Assembly (NCBI GenBank): GCA_963753575.1
Contig: CAVWCR010000005.1
Location: 310,001 to 374,000 of the forward strand
Direction: 5' to 3'
DNA from: VAZQ01 sp963753575
Lineage (GTDB): Bacteria > Pseudomonadota > Alphaproteobacteria > Rhizobiales > Xanthobacteraceae
DNA length: 64,000 nucleotides
Positions 1 through 9,230 of this stretch are shown piece by piece (the stretch's first letter is position 1; every line of letters begins with the position of its first letter). The notes below the pieces were generated by a model. That model searched no databases, had not been told where the DNA came from, and was given only the letters and a program-made list of their open reading frames with translations. Position numbers and translations under genes: made by a program.

Positions 1-1097
1 TGTCGCTGCCCTCGATCCTGGCGCTTTCGATGCTGGTGTTCATCCGCGCCATCGAGGCGTTCGAAGTGCCGGCGCTGGTCGGCCTGCCGGGGCGCATCTC
101 GGTGCTCACCACCGACATCTACAGCGACATGGTGGCGCGTGCGCCGCCCGACATCGGCGGCGCCAGTGCGCTCTCAGTGCTGATGCTCGGGCTCGTGCTG
201 GTCCTGCTCTACATCTACGGGCGGCTCTCCCGCCACGCGGAGAGATTCGCCACCATCACCGGCAAGGGCTTCCGGCCACGGCCATTCGACCTTGGGCGGC
301 TGCGCGGCGTCGCGGCCGCACTGCTGGTGCTCAACTTCGTGCTGCTGCTCATGGTGCCGATGCTGATGCTGGTATGGGTGTCACTGCTGCCATTCTTCCA
401 GCCGGTGAGCGTGGCCGCGTTCAAGCTCATCAGCCTCAGCAACTACCGCACCGTGCTCGATTCCGGGCAGCTCGAGCTTCTGATCAACACCATGCTGCTT
501 GCGGTCGCGACCGCGACCATCGCGGTGACGCTGACGTTTCTCAGCGCCTGGCTTGCGGTGCGGCGCGCGCCGGGTGGCTGGCTGGTCGAGCGGCTCGCGA
601 CCATTCCGCTGGTTTTCCCCGGACTCATTCTCGGCATTGCGGTGATGCAGGTGTTTCTGCGCATTCCGATCCCGCTCTACGGCACGCTCGGCATCCTGAT
701 CTGGGCTTTCGTCATCAACTATCTGCCCTACGGGATGCGCTACTGCTCGTCCGGCATGCTGCAGATCCATCGTGAGCTCGAGGAGGCGGCCGCGATCTGC
801 GGCGCCTCGGCGCTGACCAGGCTGCGGCGGATCGTGGCCCCGCTGCTCGCGCCTGCGCTGGTCGCCGGCTGGCTGTTCATCTTCCTGATGTCGGCGCGCG
901 CGCTCTCGCTGGCGATCCTGCTCGCGGGGCCGCGCTCGCAGACCATGGCGGTTGCCATGTTCGACCTGTGGGGCAACGGCCAGGGCACCGAGCTTGCGGC
1001 GCTGGGGCTGATGTGGTCGATGCTAATGGCGACGATCGCGGTCGTGTTCTACGTCGTGGCGCGGCGCTCCGCCGCCGGCGCGCTCGGGCGGGCTTGA
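1..1097 (+). CDS. ABC transporter permease, Fe3+/polyamine type (5' truncated)
   Basis: This is a fused inner-membrane permease of the FbpB/SfuB kind that moves a solute, probably ferric iron or an organic cation, delivered by a periplasmic binding protein. The frame is open from the first bases of the window, so the N-terminal half lies outside it. The visible part contains many hydrophobic helices and a cytoplasmic EAA loop (EEAAAICGASALTRLRRI) that docks the ATPase. The ATPase gene follows 12 bases downstream, so the two form one operon, and the binding protein is probably upstream of the window. Family assignment is solid; the substrate is inferred only from similarity of layout to iron importers. 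Confidence 0.85.
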   Translation, partial: SLPSILALSMLVFIRAIEAFEVPALVGLPGRISVLTTDIYSDMVARAPPDIGGASALSVLMLGLVLVLLYIYGRLSRHAERFATITGKGFRPRPFDLGRLRGVAAALLVLNFVLLLMVPMLMLVWVSLLPFFQPVSVAAFKLISLSNYRTVLDSGQLELLINTMLLAVATATIAVTLTFLSAWLAVRRAPGGWLVERLATIPLVFPGLILGIAVMQVFLRIPIPLYGTLGILIWAFVINYLPYGMRYCSSGMLQIHRELEEAAAICGASALTRLRRIVAPLLAPALVAGWLFIFLMSARALSLAILLAGPRSQTMAVAMFDLWGNGQGTELAALGLMWSMLMATIAVVFYVVARRSAAGALGRA

Positions 1098-1109
1098 GAG
1101 GTCTTGCGG

Positions 1110-2228
1110 ATGCTGCGCGTCGAGGGATTGACCAAGATCTTCGACAATTCGACCGACCAGATCGCGGGCGGCATCCGACAGGCGAACTTCACGCTCGAGC
1201 CCGGCACGTTCTTCACGCTGCTCGGCCCCTCCGGCTGCGGCAAGACCACGACGCTGCGCTGCATCGCGGGCCTGGAGACCCCCGACGAAGGCCTGATCGC
1301 GGTCGACAGCCGCACGCTGTTCGACGCGAAGGCGCGCGTGAATGTTCCGGTCGAGCAGCGCGCGGTCGGGATGGTGTTCCAGTCCTACGCGATCTGGCCG
1401 CACATGACGGTGGCCGAGAACGTGGCGTTTCCATTCACGGTCTCCAAGCGGCGGCGCTACTCGAAGGCCGAGATCGAGGCGGGCGTGCGGCGGGCGTTGG
1501 CGATCGTCGACCTCGACGGCTTCCAGCAGCGGCCGGCGACCAGGCTTTCCGGCGGCCAGCAGCAACGCGTCGCGCTCGCGCGCGCGGTCGTGCACGAGCC
1601 GCGACTGCTGCTGCTCGACGAGCCGCTCTCCAACCTCGATGCGCAGTTGCGCGACGAGATGCGCAGCGAGCTCAAGCGGCTGCAAGACAAGATCGGCATC
1701 ACGACGGTCTACGTTACCCACGACCAGTCCGAGGCGCTGGCGCTCTCCGACCAGATCGCGGTGATCGACCGCGGGCGCATCACCCAGATCGGCTCGCCAC
1801 AGGACATCTATTTCCGCCCGGCCAATCCGTTCGTGGCCCGCTTCGTGGGGGCGACCAACCTGCTCACCGGGCGGCTCCTCGGCAGCGCCAACGGCAAGGC
1901 TGCGGTCGAGGTGCTCTCCGGGCGGCAGATCCAGTGCCTGGTCCCGCAGGGCATCGACGATCCGGCCTCGGTCGCGGTCTCGATCCGCCCGGAAAGCATC
2001 AGGTTGATCGCGCGCGATGAAGGCACGGCGGCCTTGGGCGAGAACTGCCTTGCGGGCCGGGTCAGCGGCGTGACCTTCCTGGGCGCGGCGCGCCGGGTCG
2101 ACGTCGTCAGCGACGGCGTCAACCTGCAGGTCACCACGCCCGCCGACATGCCGCTGCCAGCCGACGGCGAGGTGCTTCTGCTCTTTGCCCCTGAGCGGAC
2201 TGTCGCCTTGCCCGGAAAGGTGTCGTAA
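1110..2228 (+). CDS. ABC transporter ATP-binding protein, FbpC/PotA type
   Basis: This 372-residue ATPase energises the permease encoded just upstream. It shows Walker A (GPSGCGKTTT), Q-loop (FQSYAIWP), signature (LSGGQQQRVALARA), Walker B (LLLLDEPLSNLDAQ) and the switch His (VTHDQ). A C-terminal extension of about 130 residues fits the TOBE regulatory domains of the iron, polyamine and sugar importer class. I chose the ATG at 1110, which has GAGAG nine bases upstream, over a TTG at 1104. Together with the upstream permease it makes a class I importer; the solute cannot be read from the sequence. Confidence 0.9.
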   Translation: MLRVEGLTKIFDNSTDQIAGGIRQANFTLEPGTFFTLLGPSGCGKTTTLRCIAGLETPDEGLIAVDSRTLFDAKARVNVPVEQRAVGMVFQSYAIWPHMTVAENVAFPFTVSKRRRYSKAEIEAGVRRALAIVDLDGFQQRPATRLSGGQQQRVALARAVVHEPRLLLLDEPLSNLDAQLRDEMRSELKRLQDKIGITTVYVTHDQSEALALSDQIAVIDRGRITQIGSPQDIYFRPANPFVARFVGATNLLTGRLLGSANGKAAVEVLSGRQIQCLVPQGIDDPASVAVSIRPESIRLIARDEGTAALGENCLAGRVSGVTFLGAARRVDVVSDGVNLQVTTPADMPLPADGEVLLLFAPERTVALPGKVS

Positions 2229-2314
2229 AAGGAGATTACCGGGGTTTCCCGTAAAAGTAGTCAGAACAATCGGCCGTCGAGGACGGTTGCGATCGAGCAC
2301 GCGAGGAGAAGACG

Positions 2315-3154
2315 ATGAGTGCCAAGAAGTACGAAACGATCAAGGTCGAAAAGGAGAACGGCATTACCTGGGTGATCTTCAACCGCCCGGACAAGCGCAA
2401 TGCCATGTCGCCGCAGCTGCACATGGACATGGATGATGTGCTCGATGAGCTCTCGATCGACGACGAGACCGACATCCTCATCCTTACCGGCGCCGGCCAG
2501 GCGTTCTGCGCCGGCCAGGACATTCGGCTCTATTTCCGCGGTACCGAGGCCGATCCCGCCATGCGGGCGAAGGCGCGCCGCGCCTCGAACCAGTGGCGCT
2601 GGCAGAAGCTCTCGACCTTTCCGAAGCCGACCATCGCGATGGTCAACGGCTTCTGCTTCGGCGGCGGCTTCACGCAGGTGTGCGCCTGCGACTTCGCGAT
2701 CGCGGCCGATGACGCGACCTTCGGCCTCTCCGAAGTGAACTGGGGCATCCTGCCGGGCGGCATCGTGTCGTGGAACGTGGTGCAGATGCTCAACTTCCGC
2801 GACGCCATGTACTACGCCATGACCGGCGATCCGTTCGACGGCAAGCAGGCGAAGCAGATGGGCTTTGTCAATTTTTCCTTCCCGAAGGAGAAGCTGCGCG
2901 AGGAGACCGTCAAATTCGCCAAGAAGCTGATGGAGAAGAGCCCGGCCGCGATGCGCTACACCAAGGAAGCGATCCGGGCGGTGCGTTTCATGAACGAGCC
3001 GCAGGCGGGCGACTACCTCAACGCCAAGAGCGACGCCTTGAAGTACAACGACAAGGAAAACAGCCGCGGCGAAGGCATGAAGCAGTTCCTGGACGAGAAG
3101 ACCTATCGTCCCGGCCTCGGCCACTTCAAGCGCAAGAAGGTGGCGGCGAAGTAG
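2315..3154 (+). CDS. crotonase-fold enzyme, hydroxycinnamoyl-CoA hydratase/lyase-like
   Basis: This 279-residue enoyl-CoA hydratase/isomerase family protein resembles feruloyl/p-coumaroyl-CoA hydratase-lyase (HCHL/Ech), which shortens hydroxycinnamoyl-CoA to an aromatic aldehyde and acetyl-CoA. Family-typical blocks are NRPDKRNAMSP near residues 23-33, the oxyanion-hole segments AFCAGQDI (63-70) and FCFGGGFT (113-120), LSEVNWG with the candidate catalytic Glu140, and the C-terminal GMKQFLDEKTYRPGL. By eye, the Ser and Tyr thought important in HCHL align with Thr120 and Asn236, so the substrate may differ. AGGAGAAG lies upstream of the ATG. No feruloyl-CoA synthetase or vanillin dehydrogenase is seen nearby. 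Confidence 0.8.
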   Translation: MSAKKYETIKVEKENGITWVIFNRPDKRNAMSPQLHMDMDDVLDELSIDDETDILILTGAGQAFCAGQDIRLYFRGTEADPAMRAKARRASNQWRWQKLSTFPKPTIAMVNGFCFGGGFTQVCACDFAIAADDATFGLSEVNWGILPGGIVSWNVVQMLNFRDAMYYAMTGDPFDGKQAKQMGFVNFSFPKEKLREETVKFAKKLMEKSPAAMRYTKEAIRAVRFMNEPQAGDYLNAKSDALKYNDKENSRGEGMKQFLDEKTYRPGLGHFKRKKVAAK

Positions 3155-3186
3155 CGCCGCGATCGCTGACGCACCACGACGCGGAC

Positions 3187-3353
3187 GAGTGCCGCAGATT
3201 TGAAGTTCCTCCAACACTTGCGGCAAGCTCGGTTAGGAACTTCAAATCGAAGAGCGGCACTCGAATCATAGAGTTGCTAGTGCCCCTTTTGCTTCCGAAG
3301 TTCGTGTCAGTGGGTGCCGCGAGGACTCACGAACTTCGGAAACGGGGCGCTAG
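3187..3353. repeat. composite palindromic repeat R1, copy 1
   Basis: Two palindromes lie side by side. Module A has outer arms GAGTGCCGC/GCGGCACTC and inner arms TTTGAAGTTCCT/AGGAACTTCAAA. Module B has arms CTAGTGCCCC/GGGGCGCTAG and TTCCGAAGTTCGTG/CACGAACTTCGGAA. The same composite recurs at 42311 and 51329, and single or half modules occur at 25771, 27040 and 30439. It occupies the gap before a frameshifted Bug gene. It is a REP/BIME-like element with no coding potential. Confidence 0.85.
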
Positions 3354-3390
3354 CTCGCGTTGTAGTGCCAAACTGACAAAGTGAGGCGCC

Positions 3391-4406
3391 ATGACAGGAA
3401 TGCGTTTCCGCATTGCCGCGCTGCTTGTCGGGATGCTCTGGTCGGGCGCGGCTGCGGCGCAGGCCGACTTCTACAGCGGCAAGCAGATCGACATGTTCAT
3501 CGGAACCCCGACGGGCGGCGGCTACGATCAGTATGGCCGTCTGCTCGCACGGCACATGGGCCGGCACATCCCGGGCGCGCCTCAGATCGTGGTCAAGAAC
3601 ATGCCGGCGGGCGGCGGCCGGCAGGCCATGAACCACGTCTACAACGTCGCGCCCGCCGACGGCACCGCGATCGGGATCACGATCCGAAACATCCCGTTCG
3701 ATCCGTTGCTGGGCGAGACCGCGACCAAGATCGACGCCTTGAAAATGACCTGGATCGGCAGCCTCAACAACGAGGTGCCGGTCTGCGTCTCCTGGTACAC
3801 CTCGCCCTTCCGCACGCTCGAAGATATCCGCAAGGCGGAAATTCTCATGGGCACGGGCAGACTGCGTCGGACGCCATCCATGCCAAGCTCCTCAATCGGG
3901 TTGCGGGCACCAAGATAAAACTGATCCACGGCTACAACGGCTCAACCGGCGTCCATCTTGCGATGGAGCGCGGCGAAGTGCAGGGGCGCTGCGGGCTTGG
4001 CTGGGACAGCATCGTGGCGCGTTACGGTCATTGGCTGAAGGACAAGAAGATCAACGTGCTGGCGCAGTTCGGCCTGTCCAAGCATCCGGACCTGCCGCAG
4101 GTTCCCTCCATTGTCGATCTCGCCAGGACGAACGAAGATCGCCAGCTTGTCGATCTTCTGCTGGCGCCGCTCGCCATGGGCCGTCCGTTCTTCGCGCCAC
4201 CCGGCGTGCCGGCCGATCGGGTCGCGATGCTGCGTCGCGCCTTCGACGCCACCGCCAAGGACGCGGAATTCCTGGCCGACGCCAAGAAGCAGAAAGTCGA
4301 GCTCTCGCCGATGCCGGGCGAGGCCGTGGAGGCGCTGGTGCGGCGTATCTATGCGACGCCGGCCGAAGTCGCGGCGATCGGCAGGCAGATGACTGCCGGC
4401 AAGTGA
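3391..4406 (+). pseudogene. Bug/TctC-family periplasmic binding protein, frameshifted
   Basis: A signal peptide ending GAAAAQA is followed by a tripartite-tricarboxylate-transporter receptor fold (GTPTGGGYDQYGRLLARHM, then VVKNMPAGGG). After ILMGTG near base 3858 the frame is lost. The correct continuation (QTASDAIHAKLLN, then GVHLAMERGEVQGRCG, to a normal C-terminus at 4406) lies in the frame beginning at 3858, which is one base short. Restoring one base gives a full-length protein of about 338 residues that resembles the intact Bug protein at 41243. This is either a recent pseudogene or a sequencing error. GAGG lies upstream of the ATG at 3391. It converges with the next three Bug genes. 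Confidence 0.8.
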
Positions 4407-4462
4407 ACCCGGCTCGCATCGACGGCGATGCGGCCGGTTTCTCCGCCTGTCATCGCGTCGGA

Positions 4463-5434
4463 TTAGTCCGCGCTGACGCCGCTCGCCTTGATCGGGCCGG
4501 CCCATTTCTTGATCTCGGCCGGGATGAACTTGGCGAGATATTCGGGACTTCTTCGCTCCGGCGCCGCCACGGTGACGCCGACGGCGGCGTAGCGATCGCG
4601 CACCATGGGCAAGTCGATCGCCTCGCCCGCCGCTTTGTTGAGCTTGCGCACGATCGCGTCCGGCGTCTTGAGCGGCAGCACGAGCGCGCTCCAGGCGCCA
4701 CAGTCGAAGTTGCCAAGCCCCATCTCCTTGGCGGTTGACAGTTTCGGCAGCACCGAAACGCGATTGGGACCGAGGATCGCGATTCCCTTGACGGCGCCGC
4801 CTTCGATCTGCGGGTAAGCGGTCGAAATCTGTTCGCACATGTAGTCGAGCCGGCCGCTGATCAGGTCCTGCATGGCGGGGCCGGCGCCGCGATAGGGTAC
4901 GTGCGTGATGCGCGCGCCGATCACATCGTCGAGCAGGATCGCGCATACGTGCGATCCCGAGCCGCCGCCGGCCGAGCCGTATTGCAGCTTGTCCTTGTTG
5001 GCCTTGGCGTAGGCGATGAATTCCGGCAGCGTTCCTGCCGGCAAGGTCCTGCGGGTGATCAGGACGCGCGGCGAATCGCTCACGAGCCCGACCGGCGTGA
5101 AGTCGGTCGCGGCGTTGTAGAGCGGGTGCTTGTAGAGCGTCTGGTTCTGCGCCAGGTTGGCGAGCCCGCCGAACAGCAACGTGTAGCCGTCGGGCGCCGC
5201 CTTGGCGACGCGGCTGGCGCCGACCATGCCGCCGGCGCCGCCAACGTTCTCGATGATGACCTGCTGGTGGAGAATTTCGCTCAGGCGCTGTCCGAAGATG
5301 CGCGCGATGGTGTCAACCGGGCCGCCCGCCGCGTAGGCGACCACCATGGTCAGCGGCCGTGACGGCCAGTCCTGGGCGGCCGCTGGGCCGGCCAACGTCA
5401 GGGCAAGCAGGATCGCAATGATTACTCTCGGCAT
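4463..5434 (-). CDS. Bug/TctC-family tricarboxylate-type solute receptor
   Basis: This 323-residue periplasmic binding protein has a cleavable signal peptide (LALTLAGPAAAQ). Family marks are DWPSRPLTMVVAYAAGG at the mature N-terminus, IIENVGGAGGMVGA, YGSAGGGSGSHV in the ligand pocket and THVPYRGAGPAMQDLISGRLD. Such proteins bind carboxylates, aromatic acids or other small organic acids and feed TctAB-type carriers. No tctA or tctB is visible here, so it must work with a distant membrane pair, as is common for Bug proteins. The second ATG at 5434 is preferred because GAGGGA sits at proper spacing. It is the last of three tandem paralogues read leftward. Confidence 0.9.
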   Translation of the reverse strand: MPRVIIAILLALTLAGPAAAQDWPSRPLTMVVAYAAGGPVDTIARIFGQRLSEILHQQVIIENVGGAGGMVGASRVAKAAPDGYTLLFGGLANLAQNQTLYKHPLYNAATDFTPVGLVSDSPRVLITRRTLPAGTLPEFIAYAKANKDKLQYGSAGGGSGSHVCAILLDDVIGARITHVPYRGAGPAMQDLISGRLDYMCEQISTAYPQIEGGAVKGIAILGPNRVSVLPKLSTAKEMGLGNFDCGAWSALVLPLKTPDAIVRKLNKAAGEAIDLPMVRDRYAAVGVTVAAPERRSPEYLAKFIPAEIKKWAGPIKASGVSAD

Positions 5435-5448
5435 GGTCATTCCCTCGT

Positions 5449-6429
5449 TTACTCAGGCATGATCCCGGCGGCCTTGATGATCTCCGCCCACATCTTGATG
5501 TCGTTCTCGACAAACTTTTGAAGATATTCGGGAGACTGTCGCTCCCTCCCAACCACATCGGCGCCCACCTCGCTCATGCGCTGTTGCACGGCCGGCGTGT
5601 TGAGCGCGGCCACGGTGGCGGCGCGAAGTTTCTGCAAGACCGGCGCCGGTGTGCCTTTGGGCGCGAACATGCCGTACCAGGACGAGGCGTCGAAGTTGTT
5701 CAGGCCCTGCTCGTGCGCGGTCGCGAGCGCCGGCAGTAGACCGAGCCGCTTCTTGCTCATCATGGCGATCGCCTTCACGGTCTTGCCTTCGATCTGCGGG
5801 ACCGCGCTTGCAGCGAGCGGACACCAATAGTCGATGCGTCCACCGATCAGGTCGCCCATCGCCTGCGGCCCGCCTCGATAGGGCACGTGCGTGACGGTCA
5901 CGCCGATGGTCGAATTGAACAGCACGCAGGCGAGATGGCTGGCCGAGCCGCCGCCAGCCGAGCCGTAATGCATCTGGGCCCGGTTGGTCTTGGTGTAGGT
6001 GATGAAATCCTGCAGGCTGGTGACCGGCAGATCCTTGCGGGCGATTAGCACCGGCGGGGTCTCGGCCACGAGCGCGATCGGCGCAAACTCGGTCGCCGCG
6101 TTGTAGAGCGGGGCTTTGTAGAGGCTCTGGCTGTAGGTGTGGGTCGCGCTGTTGCCGAACAGGATCTGGTAGCCGTCGGGCGCCGCCTTGGCGATGCGCG
6201 CCGCGCCGACCATGCCGCCGGCGCCGCCGACGTTCTCGATGACGACCGACTTGCCCAGAAGCTCGGCCAGCCGTGCCGCCACGATGCGGCCGGCGACGTC
6301 GATCGAGCTGCCGGCCGTGAACCCGATCATCATGGTGATTGGCTTGGTCGGCCAGTCCTGCGCATTTGCCGCACTTCCAAACGTCAACAGGACGCCCAGC
6401 GTAGCCAAAATGAACTTCCGCATCTGCAT
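5449..6429 (-). CDS. Bug/TctC-family tricarboxylate-type solute receptor
   Basis: This 326-residue paralogue of its two neighbours has signal peptide LLTFGSAANAQ and the same landmarks (DWPTKPITMMIGFTAGSS, VIENVGGAGGMVGA, YGSAGGGSASHLAC, THVPYRGGPQAMGD). Pocket residues vary between the three copies (TAGSSIDV here, AAGGPVDT and AAGGALDI in the others), which suggests different ligands. GGGAGG lies just upstream of the ATG at 6429; another ATG two codons later is possible. Only 14 bases separate it from the next gene, so the three probably share a transcript. Confidence 0.9.
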   Translation of the reverse strand: MQMRKFILATLGVLLTFGSAANAQDWPTKPITMMIGFTAGSSIDVAGRIVAARLAELLGKSVVIENVGGAGGMVGAARIAKAAPDGYQILFGNSATHTYSQSLYKAPLYNAATEFAPIALVAETPPVLIARKDLPVTSLQDFITYTKTNRAQMHYGSAGGGSASHLACVLFNSTIGVTVTHVPYRGGPQAMGDLIGGRIDYWCPLAASAVPQIEGKTVKAIAMMSKKRLGLLPALATAHEQGLNNFDASSWYGMFAPKGTPAPVLQKLRAATVAALNTPAVQQRMSEVGADVVGRERQSPEYLQKFVENDIKMWAEIIKAAGIMPE

Positions 6430-6456
6430 TTTCCTCCCTCGGCGCAAGCCTGCCCG

Positions 6457-7431
6457 TCACCGCGGTGTCACGCCCGCGCTCTTGATCGGAACGGCCCATT
6501 TCTTGATTTCGTTTTCGACGAACTTCTGCAGATATTCAGGCGAGCGGCGCTCGCGCGTCACCGTCGACACGCCGATCTCTCGCAACCGCTTGCGGATCGC
6601 GGGCGTATCGATGGTCGCGCTCGCAGCCTGGTTCAGCTTTTTCACGATGGCGATGGGCGTTCCCTTCGGCAGGAAGAAGCCGTTCCAGGCGGTGGTGTCG
6701 AGATCGGCGACGCCCTGCTCGAGCGCGCTCGGAACCTTGGGCAGGACCGGCGAGCGCTCCTTGGCCAGCACCGCGATCGCCTTGACCTGCCCGCTCTCGA
6801 TCTGTGGCGTGGCGGAGGCGCTCAGCGGGCACATGTAGTCGAGGCGGCCGGCCATCATGTCCTGCGTCGCCGGGGCAGTGCCGCGATAAGGGATGTGGGT
6901 GATCTTAACGCCGAGCTTGGCGTTGAGCAGGGAGCAGGCGAGATGCACCGTCGAGCCCGCGCCGCTCGAGCCGAACTGCATCTTGCCCTGGTTGGCCTTG
7001 GCGTAGGCAATGAACTCCTGCAGACTGTTGACCGGCAGGTCGGTGCGGGTAATGAGCACCAGCGGCTGTTCGATCAGCATGGCAACCGGCTCGAAATCGG
7101 TCGCGGCGTTGTAGAGCGGCGCCTTGTAGAGAGACTGATTGATGGCGTGCGTGCTGGTGCCGCCAAATACGAATTGATAGCCGTCGGGCGGGGCCTTCGC
7201 GACGCGGGCGCCGCCCGTCATGCCGCCGGCGCCTCCCACATTGTCGATGATGACCGTCTTGCCCAGGACCTCGGACAAACGCGGGACGATGATACGTGCC
7301 ACGATATCGAGCGCGCCGCCGGCCGCGAACGGGATGACCATGGTCACCGGCCGGGCCGGCCAATCCTGCGCAACGGCCGGCTGTGCCGCCACCACCAGCG
7401 CGGCGGCAATCATCGTCCCGATGCGGGGCAT
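6457..7431 (-). CDS. Bug/TctC-family tricarboxylate-type solute receptor
   Basis: This 324-residue periplasmic receptor is the first gene of the leftward three-gene Bug array. It has signal peptide VVAAQPAVAQ, then DWPARPVTMVIPFAAGG, IIDNVGGAGGMTGGA, FGSSGAGSTVHLAC and THIPYRGTAPATQDMM. The start at 7431 has GGAGGAG upstream at good spacing. The array has no membrane components, which suggests gene duplication followed by ligand divergence. The ligand is unknown. Confidence 0.9.
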   Translation of the reverse strand: MPRIGTMIAAALVVAAQPAVAQDWPARPVTMVIPFAAGGALDIVARIIVPRLSEVLGKTVIIDNVGGAGGMTGGARVAKAPPDGYQFVFGGTSTHAINQSLYKAPLYNAATDFEPVAMLIEQPLVLITRTDLPVNSLQEFIAYAKANQGKMQFGSSGAGSTVHLACSLLNAKLGVKITHIPYRGTAPATQDMMAGRLDYMCPLSASATPQIESGQVKAIAVLAKERSPVLPKVPSALEQGVADLDTTAWNGFFLPKGTPIAIVKKLNQAASATIDTPAIRKRLREIGVSTVTRERRSPEYLQKFVENEIKKWAVPIKSAGVTPR

Positions 7432-7564
7432 GGGGTCTCCTCCCTCTTTAGGCAACCCTCGCGCGCAACGCAGGAGAGATCAAGCCCACTTTATAGTCGC
7501 GGGCGTTGATAGTCGCAGGCGTTGAGACCAGCCCCAAGGGCGCTTCTTTGGATGCGGGTTGCGT

Positions 7565-8401
7565 CTACCCGCCCACGGCCGGGCGCCAGCGCTCGAACCG
7601 CTTCTCGATCTGCCGCAGCAACTCGGTCATGGCGACGCCGGCCGATGCGATCAGGATGATCCCGACCATCACCTTGTCGGTCTGGAAGCGCGCTCCCGAA
7701 GTCGAGATCAGGAAGCCGAGGCCATGGGTCGCGCCATACATCTCTCCGACCACGATGCCGACGAGCGCGTGACCGAGCCCGAGTTGGAGCCCCGTGAGCA
7801 GCAGCGGGACCGAGGACGGCAGCGCCACCGTGAGAAACATCTGCCAGTCGTTGGCGCCGAACGAGCGCGCGACCTTGATAAAATCGGAACTGATCGTGCG
7901 CACACCCGTGATGGTATTGACCAGGATCGGGAAGATTGCGCCGAGGAAAACGATCGCGATCGTGGACGTCATCCCGATTCCGAACCAGATCATGATCAGG
8001 GGCAACAAGGCGATGCGCGGCGTCGCATAGAGCGCGGATACGAACGGCTCGAGCACCGCATTCACGCGGCCGTACCAACCCATCAGGATGCCGAGCGGGA
8101 CGCCGATCACGATTGCGAGGCCGTAGCCGACGGCGAACTCGTAACCTGAGACCTGCAGATCCGGGTAGATGCTGCCGTCCGCGAACATCTCATAGCCGGT
8201 GCTGAGGATGCGGCTCGGTGAACTGGTGAATAGCGGCTTGACCCAGCCGAGGCCGACGGAGATCTCCCAGAAGATCAGGAACGCCACCATCGAGACGGTG
8301 CCGAGCAGCGCATGCTCGCTGCGCGCCCAGAACGACCGCGGCTCGGCCGGCCTTGCTTCATCCAACTCTTCCGCTTCATGCGTTGTGGTGCGCACGTCCA
8401 T
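7565..8401 (-). CDS. ABC transporter permease, SsuC/TauC type
   Basis: This 278-residue inner-membrane permease of the nitrate/sulfonate/taurine importer class has about six hydrophobic segments. Its EAA-type loop near SDFIKVARSFGANDWQ contacts the ATPase. It lies four bases after the ATPase gene and downstream of the binding protein, so 10226 to 7565 reads as one operon in the order binding protein, ATPase, permease. The substrate is unknown; members of this class carry sulfonates, taurine, pyrimidine precursors or aromatic acids. Its 3' end faces the Bug array, which is on the same strand. Confidence 0.9.
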   Translation of the reverse strand: MDVRTTTHEAEELDEARPAEPRSFWARSEHALLGTVSMVAFLIFWEISVGLGWVKPLFTSSPSRILSTGYEMFADGSIYPDLQVSGYEFAVGYGLAIVIGVPLGILMGWYGRVNAVLEPFVSALYATPRIALLPLIMIWFGIGMTSTIAIVFLGAIFPILVNTITGVRTISSDFIKVARSFGANDWQMFLTVALPSSVPLLLTGLQLGLGHALVGIVVGEMYGATHGLGFLISTSGARFQTDKVMVGIILIASAGVAMTELLRQIEKRFERWRPAVGG

Positions 8402-8405
8402 GGTC

Positions 8406-9215
8406 TCAAGCCACCGTCAGCATGCCGGTCTTCTCGGCTTCCTGCTCGATCAGACGCCAGATTCGCCCCTCCAGGTCGAGGAACGATGGCTCATGCTTCA
8501 TCGCGAGCGTGCGCGTCGCCGGCAGCTCGACGTCGATAATCTCCTTGATGCGCGCCGGCCTTGCCGACATCACGATCACGCGGTTCGACAAGAACACGGC
8601 CTCGTTGATCTGATGGGTGATGAACAGCGCGGTAGTCTTGGCCCGCGCCAGGATTTTCAGGAGCTCAACCTGCATGAATTCGCGCGTCTGCGCATCCAGG
8701 GCCGCGAAGGGCTCATCCAGCAACAGGAGCTGCGGGTTCATCACGAGCGCTCTGGCGATGTTGACGCGCTGGCGCATGCCGCCCGACAGCTCGTGCGGAT
8801 AGTGCTCGGCGAAGCCGCCAAGTCCCACAAGCTCGACGAGCGCGTGCGCCTGTTTGCGGCGCTCCTGCTTCGACAATTTGCCCTGAAGGTCGAGGCCGTA
8901 CATGACGTTCTGCAGCACGGTTCGCCACGGAAACAGGCTGTCATGCTGGAATACCATGGCCCGGTCCGGTCCGGGGCCACTGATCTCGTTGCCGTCGACC
9001 AGAATCTTGCCGCCGCTGGTCCGGATCAGGCCGTCGACCGCATTGAGCAGCGTGGTCTTGCCGCAGCCGCTCGGTCCCACAATGCAAACCAGCTCGCCCT
9101 CGTAGACTTTGAGGTCGATGTTGCGCAACACCGGCAGGACCGTCTTGGTCCGATTGTTATGGTGATCGAGCGAGACGCCCCGCACTTCGAGCTTGGCTTG
9201 ACGAGACGCCTCCAT
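8406..9215 (-). CDS. ABC transporter ATP-binding protein, SsuB/TauB type
   Basis: This 269-residue ATPase has complete motifs: Walker A GPSGCGKTTLLN, Q-loop FQHDSLFPWRT, signature LSGGMRQRVNIARA, Walker B LLLLDEPFAALDAQ and switch FITHQ. The FPWRTVLQNV stretch and the GMRQR signature are typical of the nitrate/sulfonate/taurine class. It lies between the binding protein gene (15 bases upstream) and the permease gene (4 bases downstream), consistent with translational coupling in an importer operon. Confidence 0.93.
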   Translation of the reverse strand: MEASRQAKLEVRGVSLDHHNNRTKTVLPVLRNIDLKVYEGELVCIVGPSGCGKTTLLNAVDGLIRTSGGKILVDGNEISGPGPDRAMVFQHDSLFPWRTVLQNVMYGLDLQGKLSKQERRKQAHALVELVGLGGFAEHYPHELSGGMRQRVNIARALVMNPQLLLLDEPFAALDAQTREFMQVELLKILARAKTTALFITHQINEAVFLSNRVIVMSARPARIKEIIDVELPATRTLAMKHEPSFLDLEGRIWRLIEQEAEKTGMLTVA

Positions 9216-9230
9216 GGACCGACTTGGGAT

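Noticed and set aside
1023..2300. Long minus-strand frame opposite the ABC ATPase
   Set aside because: It is the antisense shadow of the ATPase gene; it has no family motif and its composition follows third-position bias of the plus-strand gene.
3187..3353. CRISPR array
   Set aside because: The repeats are two-armed palindromes with no regular spacer pattern and occur as isolated copies.
3858..3858. Programmed ribosomal frameshift in the Bug gene
   Set aside because: No slippery heptamer or downstream stem stands out, and Bug proteins are not known to use frameshifting; error or mutation is simpler.
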